Shown here piece by piece: positions 36,875 to 45,552 of a stretch of DNA of 64,000 nt. A program made the translations under genes and the position numbers. Origin of the DNA: Nostoc mirabile CHAB5784 (lineage in GTDB: Bacteria; Cyanobacteriota; Cyanobacteriia; Cyanobacteriales; Nostocaceae). The stretch lies in contig NZ_JAIVFS010000008.1 in the NCBI RefSeq assembly GCF_020829645.1, forward strand, positions 94,188 through 158,187, read 5' to 3'. Numbering within the stretch: position 1 is the first letter of the stretch; each line of letters begins with the position of its first letter. Below the pieces are notes generated by a model that ran no database searches, was not told the origin of the DNA, and saw only the letters and a list, made by a program, of their open reading frames with translations.

Positions 36875-37635
36875 TTATGAATAGTACTATTGATAATCAA
36901 TATGTGTGTCAAATGTTGGAAAGCAAAACAGCAGTTTAATATCTTGCACAAAAAGTTTCAAACTGATTTAAACTTGCTCAATCTTAGCGTTAGGATATAA
37001 AAGTTGTGATTTATTTATATACAATCAATCTCAGAAATTGCTTCATCACTAGACATTAAAAATGTACTCTGCTTTCAACCTCTATGACTTGCGTCTTAAG
37101 AAAGAGATTGATAGGTAGATGCCACTATTTAATTAAAATTTAAACTTAAATTAAACAAAAATTAATACTTAATTCCAAGAGAGCAAATGTTGTAATAAAA
37201 ATTGCAGTGTTAATCATCCCAAATAAACGTTTTACTGTTTGCAAGGCTAGGAAATTACTGCTTTCTGTATCGCTTGAAACTATAAAGTATGATTTAAGCG
37301 ATCGCAGTTTTAAAAGCAGGTAACAAGGAGATTACCAGGATAGGGCGATCGCTCCTTAAAAACAGCCTAACTTGTAACTTTTGTAAAGTTTGATGCTGTT
37401 CATTGCAGCTCAGGATGGACAGGATAAACAAATTTTAATTATTAATAATTAATTATTATTTTAAAATAATCTTAGTGTTTGCCTAGTGATATTTGATCAA
37501 AAATGTCTCCGAACATAGGCTAGGCTGTAAAATCTTTATATGCTTGCTAAATTTTAGAGAATTGGCATCTGCGATTTTTGTCAGCATTGTAGCTTTGGAT
37601 GATTTACTTTCAGCTTCTAATTAAGAAATATCTTT
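36875..37635. other. Gene-free 760-bp AT-rich region
   Basis: Both strands are full of stops. I see two HIP1 sites around 37.30-37.35 kb and AT-rich ATTAATAATTAATTATT near 37.44 kb, but no recognisable gene, RNA or terminator. It must include the promoters of the Na/Pi gene and of the small membrane protein. Confidence 0.5.
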
Positions 37636-37863
37636 ATGAGTAGCTTAGTCTTATTATTAATTGGGTTAGGGACTTTATTCTTTGCTTTAAGGACTAAAGA
37701 GGAAATTCATCGCATTGCGGCTATGGTAGTTGGGACAATTTTCCTGGTTTGGGGATTTGCTCTAGCTCCTTTGTCATTTCAATTGCTATTTGAGATAATC
37801 TCAGTTTTAGCGGCTTTCTTTGTTTGTATGCGATGTTTGGGTTGTGGTTTAAACCAAGATTAA
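37636..37863 (+). CDS. Small two-helix membrane protein
   Basis: A protein of 75 residues: helix 1 LVLLLIGLGTLFFAL, basic/acidic turn RTKEEIHRIA, helix 2 AMVVGTIFLVWGFALAPL, and a third hydrophobic stretch LLFEIISVLAAFFV ending in CMRCLGCGLNQD, with three Cys that could bind a metal or form a disulfide. I do not recognise the family. Its strong alternation of helices and loops, and unbiased codons, support a real gene. Its 3' end touches a cupin relic on the other strand. Confidence 0.6.
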   Translation: MSSLVLLLIGLGTLFFALRTKEEIHRIAAMVVGTIFLVWGFALAPLSFQLLFEIISVLAAFFVCMRCLGCGLNQD

Positions 37864-38073
37864 TTTTAAACTTGATAACGAGACTTCAAAGATTTCTGTC
37901 TTAGTATCGTGGTAATGCAGAGGGCTACCTTGCGATCCTGGTGGCAACTCAAAATAGAATTTTACATACTCCCCATTGGTATCATGAGTTGAGCAAAGAA
38001 TCGTCATGCGATCGCCTGTCACAGGGTTCTCAATCTGTTCTCTATTTGAATCTGTGGTGAAGGTTACGTCAGC
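37849..38073 (-). pseudogene. Cupin-domain protein relic
   Basis: 75 codons without stop, read as IENPVTGDRMTILCSTHDTN then YVKFYFELPPGSQGSPLHYH, DTKTEIFEVS. This is the first half of a cupin barrel with the metal-site HYH...E pattern. There is no start codon: a TAA from a GGAATTA STRR precedes it. The second cupin motif is missing, since the frame ends after FEVSLSS. It is therefore a fragment truncated at both ends. Confidence 0.75.
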
Positions 38074-38074
38074 T

Positions 38075-38098
38075 TAGGAATTAGGAATTAGGAATTAG
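38075..38098. repeat. GGAATTA STRR
   Basis: Three heptamers. They provide the stop codon of acylphosphatase and cut off the cupin relic. Confidence 0.8.
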
Positions 38099-38397
38099 TC
38101 AACTCGCTTAACTTCAAATCCCCGCAACCCTTCCGGTTCTTCGTACTCAACCACAACATCTTTAACTACAGCAGCAGGTGGCCCAGAATGACACCAACGA
38201 ACCATGTCATCTACAACATCTCGCGCCCCTTCAAAGACTGCTTCTACTCGATTATCGGGGAGATTCCGCACCCAACCGGTTAATCCCAACTGGGTAGCTG
38301 TATCCACAGTGGAATAGCGATAGCCGACTCCTTGGACTCGGCCAGAAATGAACACATGGGCGCGGATGATCTTTGGCAGTGCTGTGGAATTCTGCAT
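38095..38397 (-). CDS. acyP: Acylphosphatase
   Basis: A protein of 100 residues with the complete acylphosphatase fold. It has ISGRVQGVGYRYSTVDTA with catalytic Arg27 and GWVRNLPDNRVEAVFEG with catalytic Asn45, ending GFEVKRVD. It hydrolyses carboxyl-phosphate bonds such as those of acetyl phosphate or 1,3-bisphosphoglycerate in the cytosol. The ~10-residue N-terminal extension (MQNSTALPKI) is slightly longer than usual. It is a single gene; its stop codon is provided by a GGAATTA repeat. Confidence 0.95.
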   Translation of the reverse strand: MQNSTALPKIIRAHVFISGRVQGVGYRYSTVDTATQLGLTGWVRNLPDNRVEAVFEGARDVVDDMVRWCHSGPPAAVVKDVVVEYEEPEGLRGFEVKRVD

Positions 38398-38475
38398 AGA
38401 CTGGTCTAATCTTTACGATTCCCAGTCTACCTAGTTTGTGTATACACAAGCTGTTTTTAACTCCAACTAGCGAAA

Positions 38476-38724
38476 TTAATCCCGGTCTTCATCATCGTCA
38501 TCATCACCGCGATGTCTGTACTGGTGGTCATCATCATCGTCATCATCGCCGCGATGTCTGTAGTGGTGGTCATCGTCGTCATCATCATCCCCACGATGTT
38601 TGTACTGGCGATCATCGTCATCATCGCCACGATGCTTGTACTGGCGATCGCGATTATCCCATTCTTCATCACGTTTTTTCTGCTTGCCACCGATTATATT
38701 TCTGAACATATCCCCTATTTCCAT
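38476..38724 (-). CDS. Asp-rich internal-repeat protein
   Basis: A protein of 82 residues: MEIGDMFRNIIGGKQKKRDE, then four near-identical blocks of the form (R/H)QYKHRG followed by five to seven Asp. AGGAGG lies 7 bases before the ATG, the best ribosome-binding site in this part of the window, so translation in this frame is likely although other frames are also open. The poly-Asp/His/Arg blocks suggest cation binding; no family is recognised. The DNA is a GATGATGAC microsatellite of about 36-45 bp units, so repeat number may vary between strains. Confidence 0.6.
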   Translation of the reverse strand: MEIGDMFRNIIGGKQKKRDEEWDNRDRQYKHRGDDDDDRQYKHRGDDDDDDDHHYRHRGDDDDDDDHQYRHRGDDDDDEDRD

Positions 38725-38947
38725 AATTTTCCTCCTGAGTTAGCGAATCTCCTTATTCAGGGTCACTTTAGTAGTTTGTCTAATGCTTGTAGCGGATAAA
38801 TCTTCCAGCAGGTGTAGATAAAAATAAAATTATCCCTATCTTTGGGAGTGTCGCAGAGTAGTGATAAAGTATTTTTCAATACCTACTAACTGTAGTGAAT
38901 TTAATTAATCAGTAGTCAGTTTTTCAACTTGGAATTTTGAATTGCTT

Positions 38948-39325
38948 ATGTCTAACCTGCCACCACTCAATACAGAAACAATTTGGGCAATTCTTGACGA
39001 AAAACTTGATGATGTCACAGTCAACCAGTTGCTATGGCATTATTTAGGCTATCGCTATGATTCCTCAACTGCACAATGGGACACTAGCCAAGTTGCACCA
39101 GAATGGCAAGATGATTACCCCCAACCACCAAATTTTATTGAATCTCGACCCGCAACAGTAAAATTGACTCGTTCCATCCCTGCTGAAAATAAACAAATGC
39201 TCAAAGAAACACTGGGTTTCAAAGGTTACAAAATTGGTGAATTTGGGCCTCGGCAAACTCGTAGAGCGACTGCGGCAAATTGGTTGTTAAGTTATCTGCA
39301 ACAAACCAACGACAAAATTGAGTAA
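38948..39325 (+). CDS. DUF1823 family protein
   Basis: A soluble protein of 125 residues that matches the cyanobacterial/plastid DUF1823 family over its whole length: TIWAILDEKLDDVTVNQLLW, HYLGYRYD, PPNFIESRPATVKLTRSIP, ENKQMLKETLGFKGY and the basic RRATAANWLLSYL ending. Function unknown. ATG 38948 is preferred over a TTG two codons earlier. It is a single gene followed by a terminator-like hairpin. Confidence 0.85.
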   Translation: MSNLPPLNTETIWAILDEKLDDVTVNQLLWHYLGYRYDSSTAQWDTSQVAPEWQDDYPQPPNFIESRPATVKLTRSIPAENKQMLKETLGFKGYKIGEFGPRQTRRATAANWLLSYLQQTNDKIE

Positions 39326-39376
39326 TATTATGCGACAGATATTTATAGCAATCTTGAATAATCGCTGAGAAATAAT

Positions 39377-39405
39377 ATCCCCGACTTCTCACAAAAGTCG
39401 GGGAT
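39377..39405 (+). terminator. Terminator-like hairpin after the DUF1823 gene
   Basis: ATCCCCGACTT, 7-base loop, AAGTCGGGGAT: a perfect 11-bp stem. The T-run is short. The rest of the gap to 39770 is AT-rich, without a gene. Confidence 0.6.
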
Positions 39406-39770
39406 TTGCGGGTTGCAATTATCGCCAATGAAATAGAATTATTATAGAAAAATATATTTGATTTTTAACTAATATTCGCTATTTAAAAGATCATAAAATT
39501 CCATTAATTATTTGCAGTTAGATGCGATAACATTTTAATTTTAGTAGTATATAAACAAAATATGTACTACACTGAACTGGATTTGAGCCAAAAAATAAAT
39601 ACTAAAAACAGTCAAAAATCTCCCAATAATAATTAATATTTATAAGGGTTTTAGAAAATCATCCTTAAGATAGTGGTAGTGATTATATAATTATTTCTCT
39701 AGAGCGATTTGCAAATTAAATTGAGTATCAGAGAATATTCCTACCAACCCTTGATACTACAAACACTTCT

Positions 39771-41429
39771 ATGGCAAAGCCAATTGAATTTAATTTATTT
39801 GCACCTTACAACAAGGGAGCCGCATTAATTGGTTCTTTTTCTGATTGGCAAGAAATTCCAATGGAAAAAGGTGATGATGGTTATTTTCGCACAAGTGTTG
39901 AACTAGAGGACGGCGTTTATAAATATAAATTCCGCGTCCAGTCAAATTCATGGTTTTTTGAACCAGAACAATGGGTTGATGTTACTGACCCCTATGCAAG
40001 TGATATAGATGAACTGAGTGGAAAAGATGATGGTGTTATCCGGGTCAAAGATGGCGAAAGGATTACCGATACATACCTTTGGCAACATGATGAGAAACCT
40101 TTACCTGCTGACCACGAATTGGTAATTTATGAATTGCATGTCGGTGATTTTTCTGGTGGTGAGGATGATCCTTATGCACGAGGCAAGTACAAACACGTCA
40201 TTGAAAAGTTAGATTATCTATGCGAACTAGGAATTAACGCTATTGAGTTGATGCCACTTAAAGAATATCCTGGGGATTATAGTTGGGGTTATAACCCCCG
40301 CCACTTCTTTGCAACAGAATCTAGTTATGGTTCTACTGCTGAATTGAAAAAATTGATTGATGAGTGTCATGGCAGAGGTATTCGTGTAATTATTGACGGT
40401 ATTTATAACCACTCAGAAGCATCTGCTCCTTTAACACAAATTGACCACGATTATTGGTATCATCATGAACCTCGTGACCCTGATAATAACTGGGGGCCTG
40501 AGTTTAATTATGAACATTATGACGAAAATTTAGATATTTATCCAGCGCGGAAATTTATTGGTGATACAATCCGTTTCTGGATATCAGAATATCATCTTGA
40601 TGGTATTCGCTATGATGCAGCGCGGCAAATTGCGAACTACGATTTCATGCACTGGATTGTTCAGGAAGCCAAAAAAACTGCTAGCATGAAGCCTTTTTAC
40701 AACGTTGCCGAACACATTCCTGAAACTACCAGCATTACCAATGTAGACGGGCCAATGGATGGTTGCTGGCATGATAGTTTCTATCACTCCATTCTAGAAC
40801 ATATCTGCGGTGATACATTTGATTTAGAGCGTCTAAAAGATGTCATTGACTGCAAGCGCCAAGGCTTCTTGGGTGCTACCAATGTAGTAAATTACCTGAC
40901 TAACCATGACCATAACCATGTCATGGTTGAGTTGGGAAACCGTGAGATTTTTGATGAAGAAGCCTTTAGGCGGGTTAAATTAGGAGTAGCCATCCTGATG
41001 ACTGCTATTGGCGTACCTTTGATTTGGATGGGAGAGGAATTTGGTGAGTACAAACCTAAACAACCTGAATCATCCAAAATCGATTGGACGCTGTTAGGTA
41101 ATGATCTAAATCGTAGTTTATTTGATTCATACAAAGGCTTAACCAACCTGCGTAAAAGCAATCATGCCCTCTACACAGAAAATATTGATTTTATCCACGA
41201 AAATGCAGAGGCAAAAGTATTAGCTTATACTCGTTGGAATGATGAAGGTTCTCGTGTAGTGGTAATTGCAAATTTCTCAGAAAACTTCTTAGCTGGCTAT
41301 CATGTTCCTAACTTTCCTAGCCCTGGAACATGGCATGAGTGGACAGGTAATTATGATGTCGAATCTGGTGATGATGGTATCATAACTGACTTGGGGCCAT
41401 ACGAAGCTAAAGTGTTTGTATGGCAGTAA
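39771..41429 (+). CDS. GH13 alpha-amylase family enzyme, branching-enzyme-like
   Basis: A protein of 552 residues. An N-terminal CBM48/early-set domain (about 5-95, LFAPYNKGAALIGSFSDWQE) precedes a (beta/alpha)8 GH13 domain: YELHVGDFSG, then DGIYNHS, DGIRYDAAR with nucleophile Asp282, NVAEHIPE with acid/base Glu314, and LTNHDH with the third acid Asp380. A C-terminal beta domain ends the protein. The layout resembles short bacterial branching or glycosyltrehalose-like GH13 enzymes; exact specificity (branching or hydrolysis) cannot be read from sequence. It is shorter than classical GlgB (about 630-760). No signal peptide, so it is a cytosolic glycogen enzyme. It stands alone with a terminator after it. 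Confidence 0.87.
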   Translation: MAKPIEFNLFAPYNKGAALIGSFSDWQEIPMEKGDDGYFRTSVELEDGVYKYKFRVQSNSWFFEPEQWVDVTDPYASDIDELSGKDDGVIRVKDGERITDTYLWQHDEKPLPADHELVIYELHVGDFSGGEDDPYARGKYKHVIEKLDYLCELGINAIELMPLKEYPGDYSWGYNPRHFFATESSYGSTAELKKLIDECHGRGIRVIIDGIYNHSEASAPLTQIDHDYWYHHEPRDPDNNWGPEFNYEHYDENLDIYPARKFIGDTIRFWISEYHLDGIRYDAARQIANYDFMHWIVQEAKKTASMKPFYNVAEHIPETTSITNVDGPMDGCWHDSFYHSILEHICGDTFDLERLKDVIDCKRQGFLGATNVVNYLTNHDHNHVMVELGNREIFDEEAFRRVKLGVAILMTAIGVPLIWMGEEFGEYKPKQPESSKIDWTLLGNDLNRSLFDSYKGLTNLRKSNHALYTENIDFIHENAEAKVLAYTRWNDEGSRVVVIANFSENFLAGYHVPNFPSPGTWHEWTGNYDVESGDDGIITDLGPYEAKVFVWQ

Positions 41430-41470
41430 TTATATACACATACTACTGAGTAAGTAGTCCAATAGTAAAT

Positions 41471-41498
41471 AAAAAAGGGGAAAATATTTCCCTTTTTT
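41471..41498 (+). terminator. Terminator after the GH13 gene
   Basis: AAAAAAGGGGAAA, a short AT loop and TTTCCCTTTTTT, about 40 bases after the stop. Confidence 0.8.
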
Positions 41499-41628
41499 CA
41501 GTTATTACTTAATTTACATACAGTTTAGTGGGAAATTTGTCAAGTAAAAAATAAGCTATTTTAAAATTTCATGGGTTTGTGTTACACTTTTGATTTGAAG
41601 TGCGTATATAAAATTGCCAGAGCATCCC

Positions 41629-42684
41629 ATGCACAACAAATTATTTAATAGTAATATCGACAACGCTAACATTGAGAACGATCGCATTTTATTAACTCCC
41701 AATGAAGTTAAATCAAAATTACCTTTAACACAATTAGCCGAGCAAAGAGTTTTAGCATATAGGCAGGAAATAGAACAGATTCTGGATTTTCAGGATCGCC
41801 GAAAATTTATAGTAGTTGGCCCATGCTCAATCCACGACCCAAAAGCAGCACTCGAATATTCCCAAAGGTTGAAAAGATTGGCCGAGCGAGTCCAGGATAA
41901 GCTACTACTAATTATGCGAGTGTACTTTGAAAAACCAAGAACAACCGTAGGCTGGAAAGGGTTAATTAACGATCCAGATATGGATGATTCTTTTCATGTA
42001 GAGAATGGGTTATTAATTGCACGGGATCTATTATTAAAAATTACAGAATTAGGATTACCTGCTGGTACAGAAGCATTAGATCCAATCATACCCCAATACA
42101 TTAGTGAATTAATTACGTGGTCTGCCATTGGGGCACGCACGACCGAATCACAAACTCACCGCGAAATGGCAAGCGGACTTTCGATGCCTGTGGGTTTTAA
42201 AAACGGTACTGACGGCAATATTCAGGTAGCTTTGAATGCCCTACAATCAGCTAGAAACCCGCATAATTTTATCGGAATTAATCAAAACGGACAGGTCAGC
42301 GTTTTTCAAACTAAAGGTAATGGCTACGGTCACGTAATTTTAAGGGGTGGTAGTCAACCCAACTTTGATATAGCAAATGTCAAACTGGTAGAAGAGAAAT
42401 TAAAACAGGCAGATTTACCACCGAGGATTGTTATCGACTGTAGCCACGGCAATACCAATAAAGATTACAAATTACAAGGTGCTGTCTTAGAAAATATTAT
42501 TCAGCAAATAGTAGATGGTAATACATCAATAGTTGGCATGATGCTAGAATCGCATTTGAATGAAGGTAGTCAACCAATTATTGGTAAAGAAGAATTAAAA
42601 TATGGGATTTCTGTAACTGATAAATGCATTGGCTGGGAAGAAACCGAAAAAATTATTTTGGCTGCTCACGAAAAACTTAAATAA
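41629..42684 (+). CDS. 3-deoxy-7-phosphoheptulonate (DAHP) synthase, class I
   Basis: A protein of 351 residues like E. coli AroF/AroG/AroH: VVGPCSIHDPKAALEYSQRL, KPRTTVGWKGLINDP, GARTTESQTHREMASGLSMP, GFKNGTDGN and ILRGGSQPN, then DCSHGN with metal and substrate residues intact. It condenses phosphoenolpyruvate with erythrose 4-phosphate, the first step of the shikimate pathway. ATG 41629 is preferred over a TTG five codons upstream. The N-terminal ~35 residues (HNKLFNSNIDNANIEND) probably carry the feedback-binding extension; which aromatic amino acid inhibits it cannot be told. No neighbouring shikimate genes. Confidence 0.95.
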   Translation: MHNKLFNSNIDNANIENDRILLTPNEVKSKLPLTQLAEQRVLAYRQEIEQILDFQDRRKFIVVGPCSIHDPKAALEYSQRLKRLAERVQDKLLLIMRVYFEKPRTTVGWKGLINDPDMDDSFHVENGLLIARDLLLKITELGLPAGTEALDPIIPQYISELITWSAIGARTTESQTHREMASGLSMPVGFKNGTDGNIQVALNALQSARNPHNFIGINQNGQVSVFQTKGNGYGHVILRGGSQPNFDIANVKLVEEKLKQADLPPRIVIDCSHGNTNKDYKLQGAVLENIIQQIVDGNTSIVGMMLESHLNEGSQPIIGKEELKYGISVTDKCIGWEETEKIILAAHEKLK

Positions 42685-42862
42685 ATAGGATAGTGTAGGT
42701 TTTCAGAGGCTTTGAATCTTGCTCCCCAAAGCTAGTAGGGCTTGTGATTACCTATATATGACAATCCCCGCTTCGTTTCTATGCCGCTTCGGAATAGAAT
42801 TCCAAGACTAATATTATATATTTCGGCGAGCGATCGCTGTTAACTACGACGGCGATCGCATA

Positions 42863-43129
42863 TCAGCTAATTCGCTGTAGTAGTACCTCATTAATAACTG
42901 TTTGATAGCCAATGCCTCTTTTTTGGGCTTCTTCTTTCGCCCAAGCTAGGATTTTCGGGTGAAGTCTGAGAGAAATTAATTCATACTTCTCATCTTCATG
43001 TTTTGGTGGTCTACCCCGCTTTATCAACTTCATGCCAAACTGTTCAGAAATTGCTTCTTTGAATTTCTCACTTTCTTCTGGTGTGACTCGCCTCGCCCTC
43101 TCGAAAGGGAACTCAGATTCCTTCTTCAT
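42863..43129 (-). CDS. brnA: BrnA-type antitoxin
   Basis: A protein of 88 residues with a charged N-terminus and a C-terminal ribbon-helix-helix-like part: LISLRLHPKILAWAKEEA, then QKRGIGYQTVINEVLLQRI. RLHPKIL-WAK and GYQTVINEVL are the BrnA signature. In BrnTA systems BrnA binds the toxin BrnT and represses the operon. Its ATG lies inside the last codons of the brnT reading frame on the same strand, the normal overlap. The toxin frame has an internal stop, so the antitoxin may survive as an orphan regulator. Confidence 0.85.
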   Translation of the reverse strand: MKKESEFPFERARRVTPEESEKFKEAISEQFGMKLIKRGRPPKHEDEKYELISLRLHPKILAWAKEEAQKRGIGYQTVINEVLLQRIS

Positions 43130-43388
43130 ATCTTTGGCGCTCTATTTTTGTTGCTTTTCTCGCACTTATTATCCTGATCTGTTCGCCGCCCATTGTAAAG
43201 ACAACCACGATCATTGAGCCATTTTCTGCTTCTCCAATTGCCCATTCTCTTTATTCTTGCTCGGAATGCTTGGAGTCTTCCCTAAACAGGAGATAGGCAT
43301 CGGCAAAAACTGTTACGGCTTCCTCAAATGTAATACCATGCTTAAGAAAATTAGACTCAGCTTTGTTGTCGTCCCACTCAAAGCGCAT
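43113..43388 (-). pseudogene. brnT: BrnT-type toxin with an internal stop codon
   Basis: From ATG at 43388 the frame reads MRFEWDDNKAESNFLKHGIT then FEEAVTVFADAYLLFREDSK, HSEQE, stop (TAA, 43251-43253, codon 46), REWAIGEAENGSMIVVVFT, GGEQIRIISARKATKIERQR, YEEGI. Apart from the TAA it is a full-length BrnT (91 residues): KHGITFEEA, the HS-x-E-(E)-R motif and RIISARKA are all present. One base change from GAA to TAA explains the stop. The RNase toxin should be lost, unless readthrough or a sequencing error applies. Confidence 0.88.
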
Positions 43389-43667
43389 TTATAGTATATA
43401 GCAAAAATCTGTCCTTCAATTATTTTATACTGGCTGATTGCCCAACGGAATTCTGACCGGAGAAGACAGGAAACGTCTCCGGCTTTGCTCCTGAATTCTG
43501 TTTAGAGAAAATCATCTTTCAGACTTTTGATAGAGTGTCATATCCGTAGAAAGATAGAAATAATACTTCAACCAATCAGATAACATCAATATTAACCCTG
43601 ATAATTGCTGGGTTATTAAAATTTATTTTTAGTGGTATTACACAACAAATATTGCGGTAAATATTAC

Positions 43668-43697
43668 CCCGAATTCTCCTGCGGGGTTTTTTTTTGA
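43668..43697 (+). terminator. Orphan intrinsic terminator
   Basis: CCCCG, loop AATTCTCCTG, CGGGG, then ten T. No gene precedes it on the plus strand for over 900 bp, so it may end a small RNA or lie in a leaderless repeat. TAACCC...GGGTTA at 43.60 kb is another hairpin upstream. Confidence 0.6.
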
Positions 43698-43784
43698 ATG
43701 AGCAATGTTTACGACGAGCTTATTTACGAGATGCTGCACGAAGCTAGCTTCTGGGTGGGGGTACGCTAAAGCCAAGCAAATCTA

Positions 43785-44288
43785 CTAAGCCTGTAATGCC
43801 TTAAACCACTTATTCAAAACTGTGCTGATGGTTTTCTTAATCTCATGCTTACGATTCCACTTCTGGAATGCCATTTCATACTCTTCGCCTTTGATTTGAA
43901 AGGTATTCCAGACATCCAGCCCTACAGGCAATCCGCAGAACAGCAAAATGTACAGCGACCAAGAAATTCCGCCACCAGTGATTAAATTTAGCAGTATAAA
44001 AAAACCATTAAAAATTGCATAATTCCCTAGACGCTTCTGAAATCTTCTGATGCGGTAAGCGTCAAAAGCCTTTCGCTGTTGAACTTGCCCCTGTTGTACT
44101 AGCCAATCGCGTTCTGCTAACTTTAAAGACTCAGGTGAAATTTCTAACTCAGCAGCAATTTCTAATATCTGCTCATAAGAAAATTCTGTATCTTTGTCGT
44201 CAGCTTGACGAGCGATCGCTAATTGCAGAATTTGTTGGACATCATCTTGGCTATAAGAGCGGAGGCTCTTGGGTTCAAATGTCGTCAT
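43785..44288 (-). CDS. 2TM domain protein
   Basis: A protein of 167 residues. An N-terminal helical region (YSQDDVQQILQLAIARQ, then YEQILEIAAELEISPESL) resembles a small helix-turn-helix-like bundle. A 2TM domain follows, with two membrane helices at about 92-112 and 115-130 (AIFNGFFILLNLITGGGIS and WSLYILLFCGLPVGLDVW), then a basic cytosolic tail. This arrangement is common in cyanobacteria and function is not known. It is transcribed alone. Confidence 0.75.
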   Translation of the reverse strand: MTTFEPKSLRSYSQDDVQQILQLAIARQADDKDTEFSYEQILEIAAELEISPESLKLAERDWLVQQGQVQQRKAFDAYRIRRFQKRLGNYAIFNGFFILLNLITGGGISWSLYILLFCGLPVGLDVWNTFQIKGEEYEMAFQKWNRKHEIKKTISTVLNKWFKALQA

Positions 44289-44387
44289 AATTCTTTCTCT
44301 TATATTACTTTTAATAGAAATTTGCTACCCGATAGATTTTAAGCAGCTACGCCACTACTATTTCCATTATTCCTACATTAGCAAATC

Positions 44388-44457
44388 TATTAGTCATTGG
44401 TCATTAGTCATTAGTCATTAGTCAAGAGTTACTCTCCCCTGCCTCCCCGCTTCCCAC
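44388..44457. repeat. TTAGTCA STRR and C-rich repeat
   Basis: Heptamers TTAGTCA/TTGGTCA (five units), then CTCTCCCCTGCCTCCCCGC, the complement of the G-rich STRR seen elsewhere. Confidence 0.85.
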
Positions 44458-44557
44458 CAATGTGAAGACTCTCCAAACATCCAGATATTATAAGATGCAG
44501 CAGAGGATAATAACGAAGTAATAAGTAGTAACTAAGCGGTAAGAAGGATGTAACTCA

Positions 44558-45274
44558 ATGGTTGACGAAAACGGATCGATTCGTACCCTATCGGTAGATA
44601 TTGGCGGTAGTGGCGTTAAAGCTATGGTTTTGGATATTACGGGGAATCCTGTAACGGAAAGGGCGCGTTTAGATACGCCCCAACCTGCAACACCAGAGGT
44701 TGTAATTAATGCAATCGTTGTGTTAGCAGCCGCTCAAGGTGAATTTCATCGCGTTTCGGTCGGTTTTCCCGGTGTGGTGCGGTATGGAGTCACTGAAACT
44801 GCGGTAAACTTACATCCAGATTGGATTGGATTTGATTTGCAAACAGCATTATTAAAACACTTAAACAAGCCTGTACGGGTGATTAATGATGCAGACATGC
44901 AGGGGTTTGGTGCGATCGCAGGTAAAGGTGTCGAACTGGTGATTACTTTGGGTACGGGGTTTGGTTCGGCTTTATTTGTAGATGGTAAGCTGGTGCCAAA
45001 TATGGAAATGGGGCATCATCCATTTCGCAAAGGAGAGACTTTTGAGCAGCAGTTGGGGCGTGCAGAGTTAGAAAAAATTGGTGAGAAAAGATGGAACAGG
45101 CGTTTAGAAAAAGCGATCGCATCCTTGCAACATCTGTTCAATTATGATTACCTTTACATTGGCGGCGGTGAAGCTGTGAGAGTGAATTTCCAGCTACCGT
45201 TAAATGTCAAACTCATTCCCAATATCACTGGTTTATTAGGCGGTATTGCTTTGTGGCGAGATGATAAAAGGTAA
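44558..45274 (+). CDS. ppgK: Polyphosphate glucokinase (ROK family)
   Basis: A protein of 238 residues. The phosphate-binding loop LSVDIGGSGVKAMVLD lies at the start, VSVGFPGVV follows, then INDADMQGFGA with the catalytic Asp and LGTGFGSALFVDGKLVP. The zinc-binding CXCGXXGC of other ROK kinases is absent, as in polyphosphate glucokinases, and EMGHHPFRKGETFEQQLG is typical of that branch. It phosphorylates glucose using polyphosphate and/or ATP. Spacing to the preceding STRR is about 100 bp. It is a single gene. Confidence 0.88.
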   Translation: MVDENGSIRTLSVDIGGSGVKAMVLDITGNPVTERARLDTPQPATPEVVINAIVVLAAAQGEFHRVSVGFPGVVRYGVTETAVNLHPDWIGFDLQTALLKHLNKPVRVINDADMQGFGAIAGKGVELVITLGTGFGSALFVDGKLVPNMEMGHHPFRKGETFEQQLGRAELEKIGEKRWNRRLEKAIASLQHLFNYDYLYIGGGEAVRVNFQLPLNVKLIPNITGLLGGIALWRDDKR

Positions 45275-45552
45275 AAACTTTTTCAATATCCACAACTGAG
45301 CATACTATTAGGTGTCGCGCTTTTTATTAAGGTGCTTCTTTCTAAATATTTAAAAATGATATGAAATTTAACACAGGTTAGGTAAGAGAATTGCACAGAC
45401 AGGATGTTCAGTCCTACTGTGTAATTTTGTCATGCAGTAATCTAAATTATAGTTAAAATTTAAGACTGTGCAACAACGTTGTACGCTTTTATTTTATTCA
45501 GGTCAAATTATGCGTTTTCCAAGAATACGACAAAGAAGTAAAATAAATTACG

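Noticed and set aside
36848..37100. Pho box upstream of the Na/Pi transporter
   Set aside because: No set of spaced CTTAACCT-like direct repeats is visible.
43390..43667. Small RNA ending at the orphan terminator at 43.67 kb
   Set aside because: No promoter or conserved element could be placed; the terminator alone is reported.
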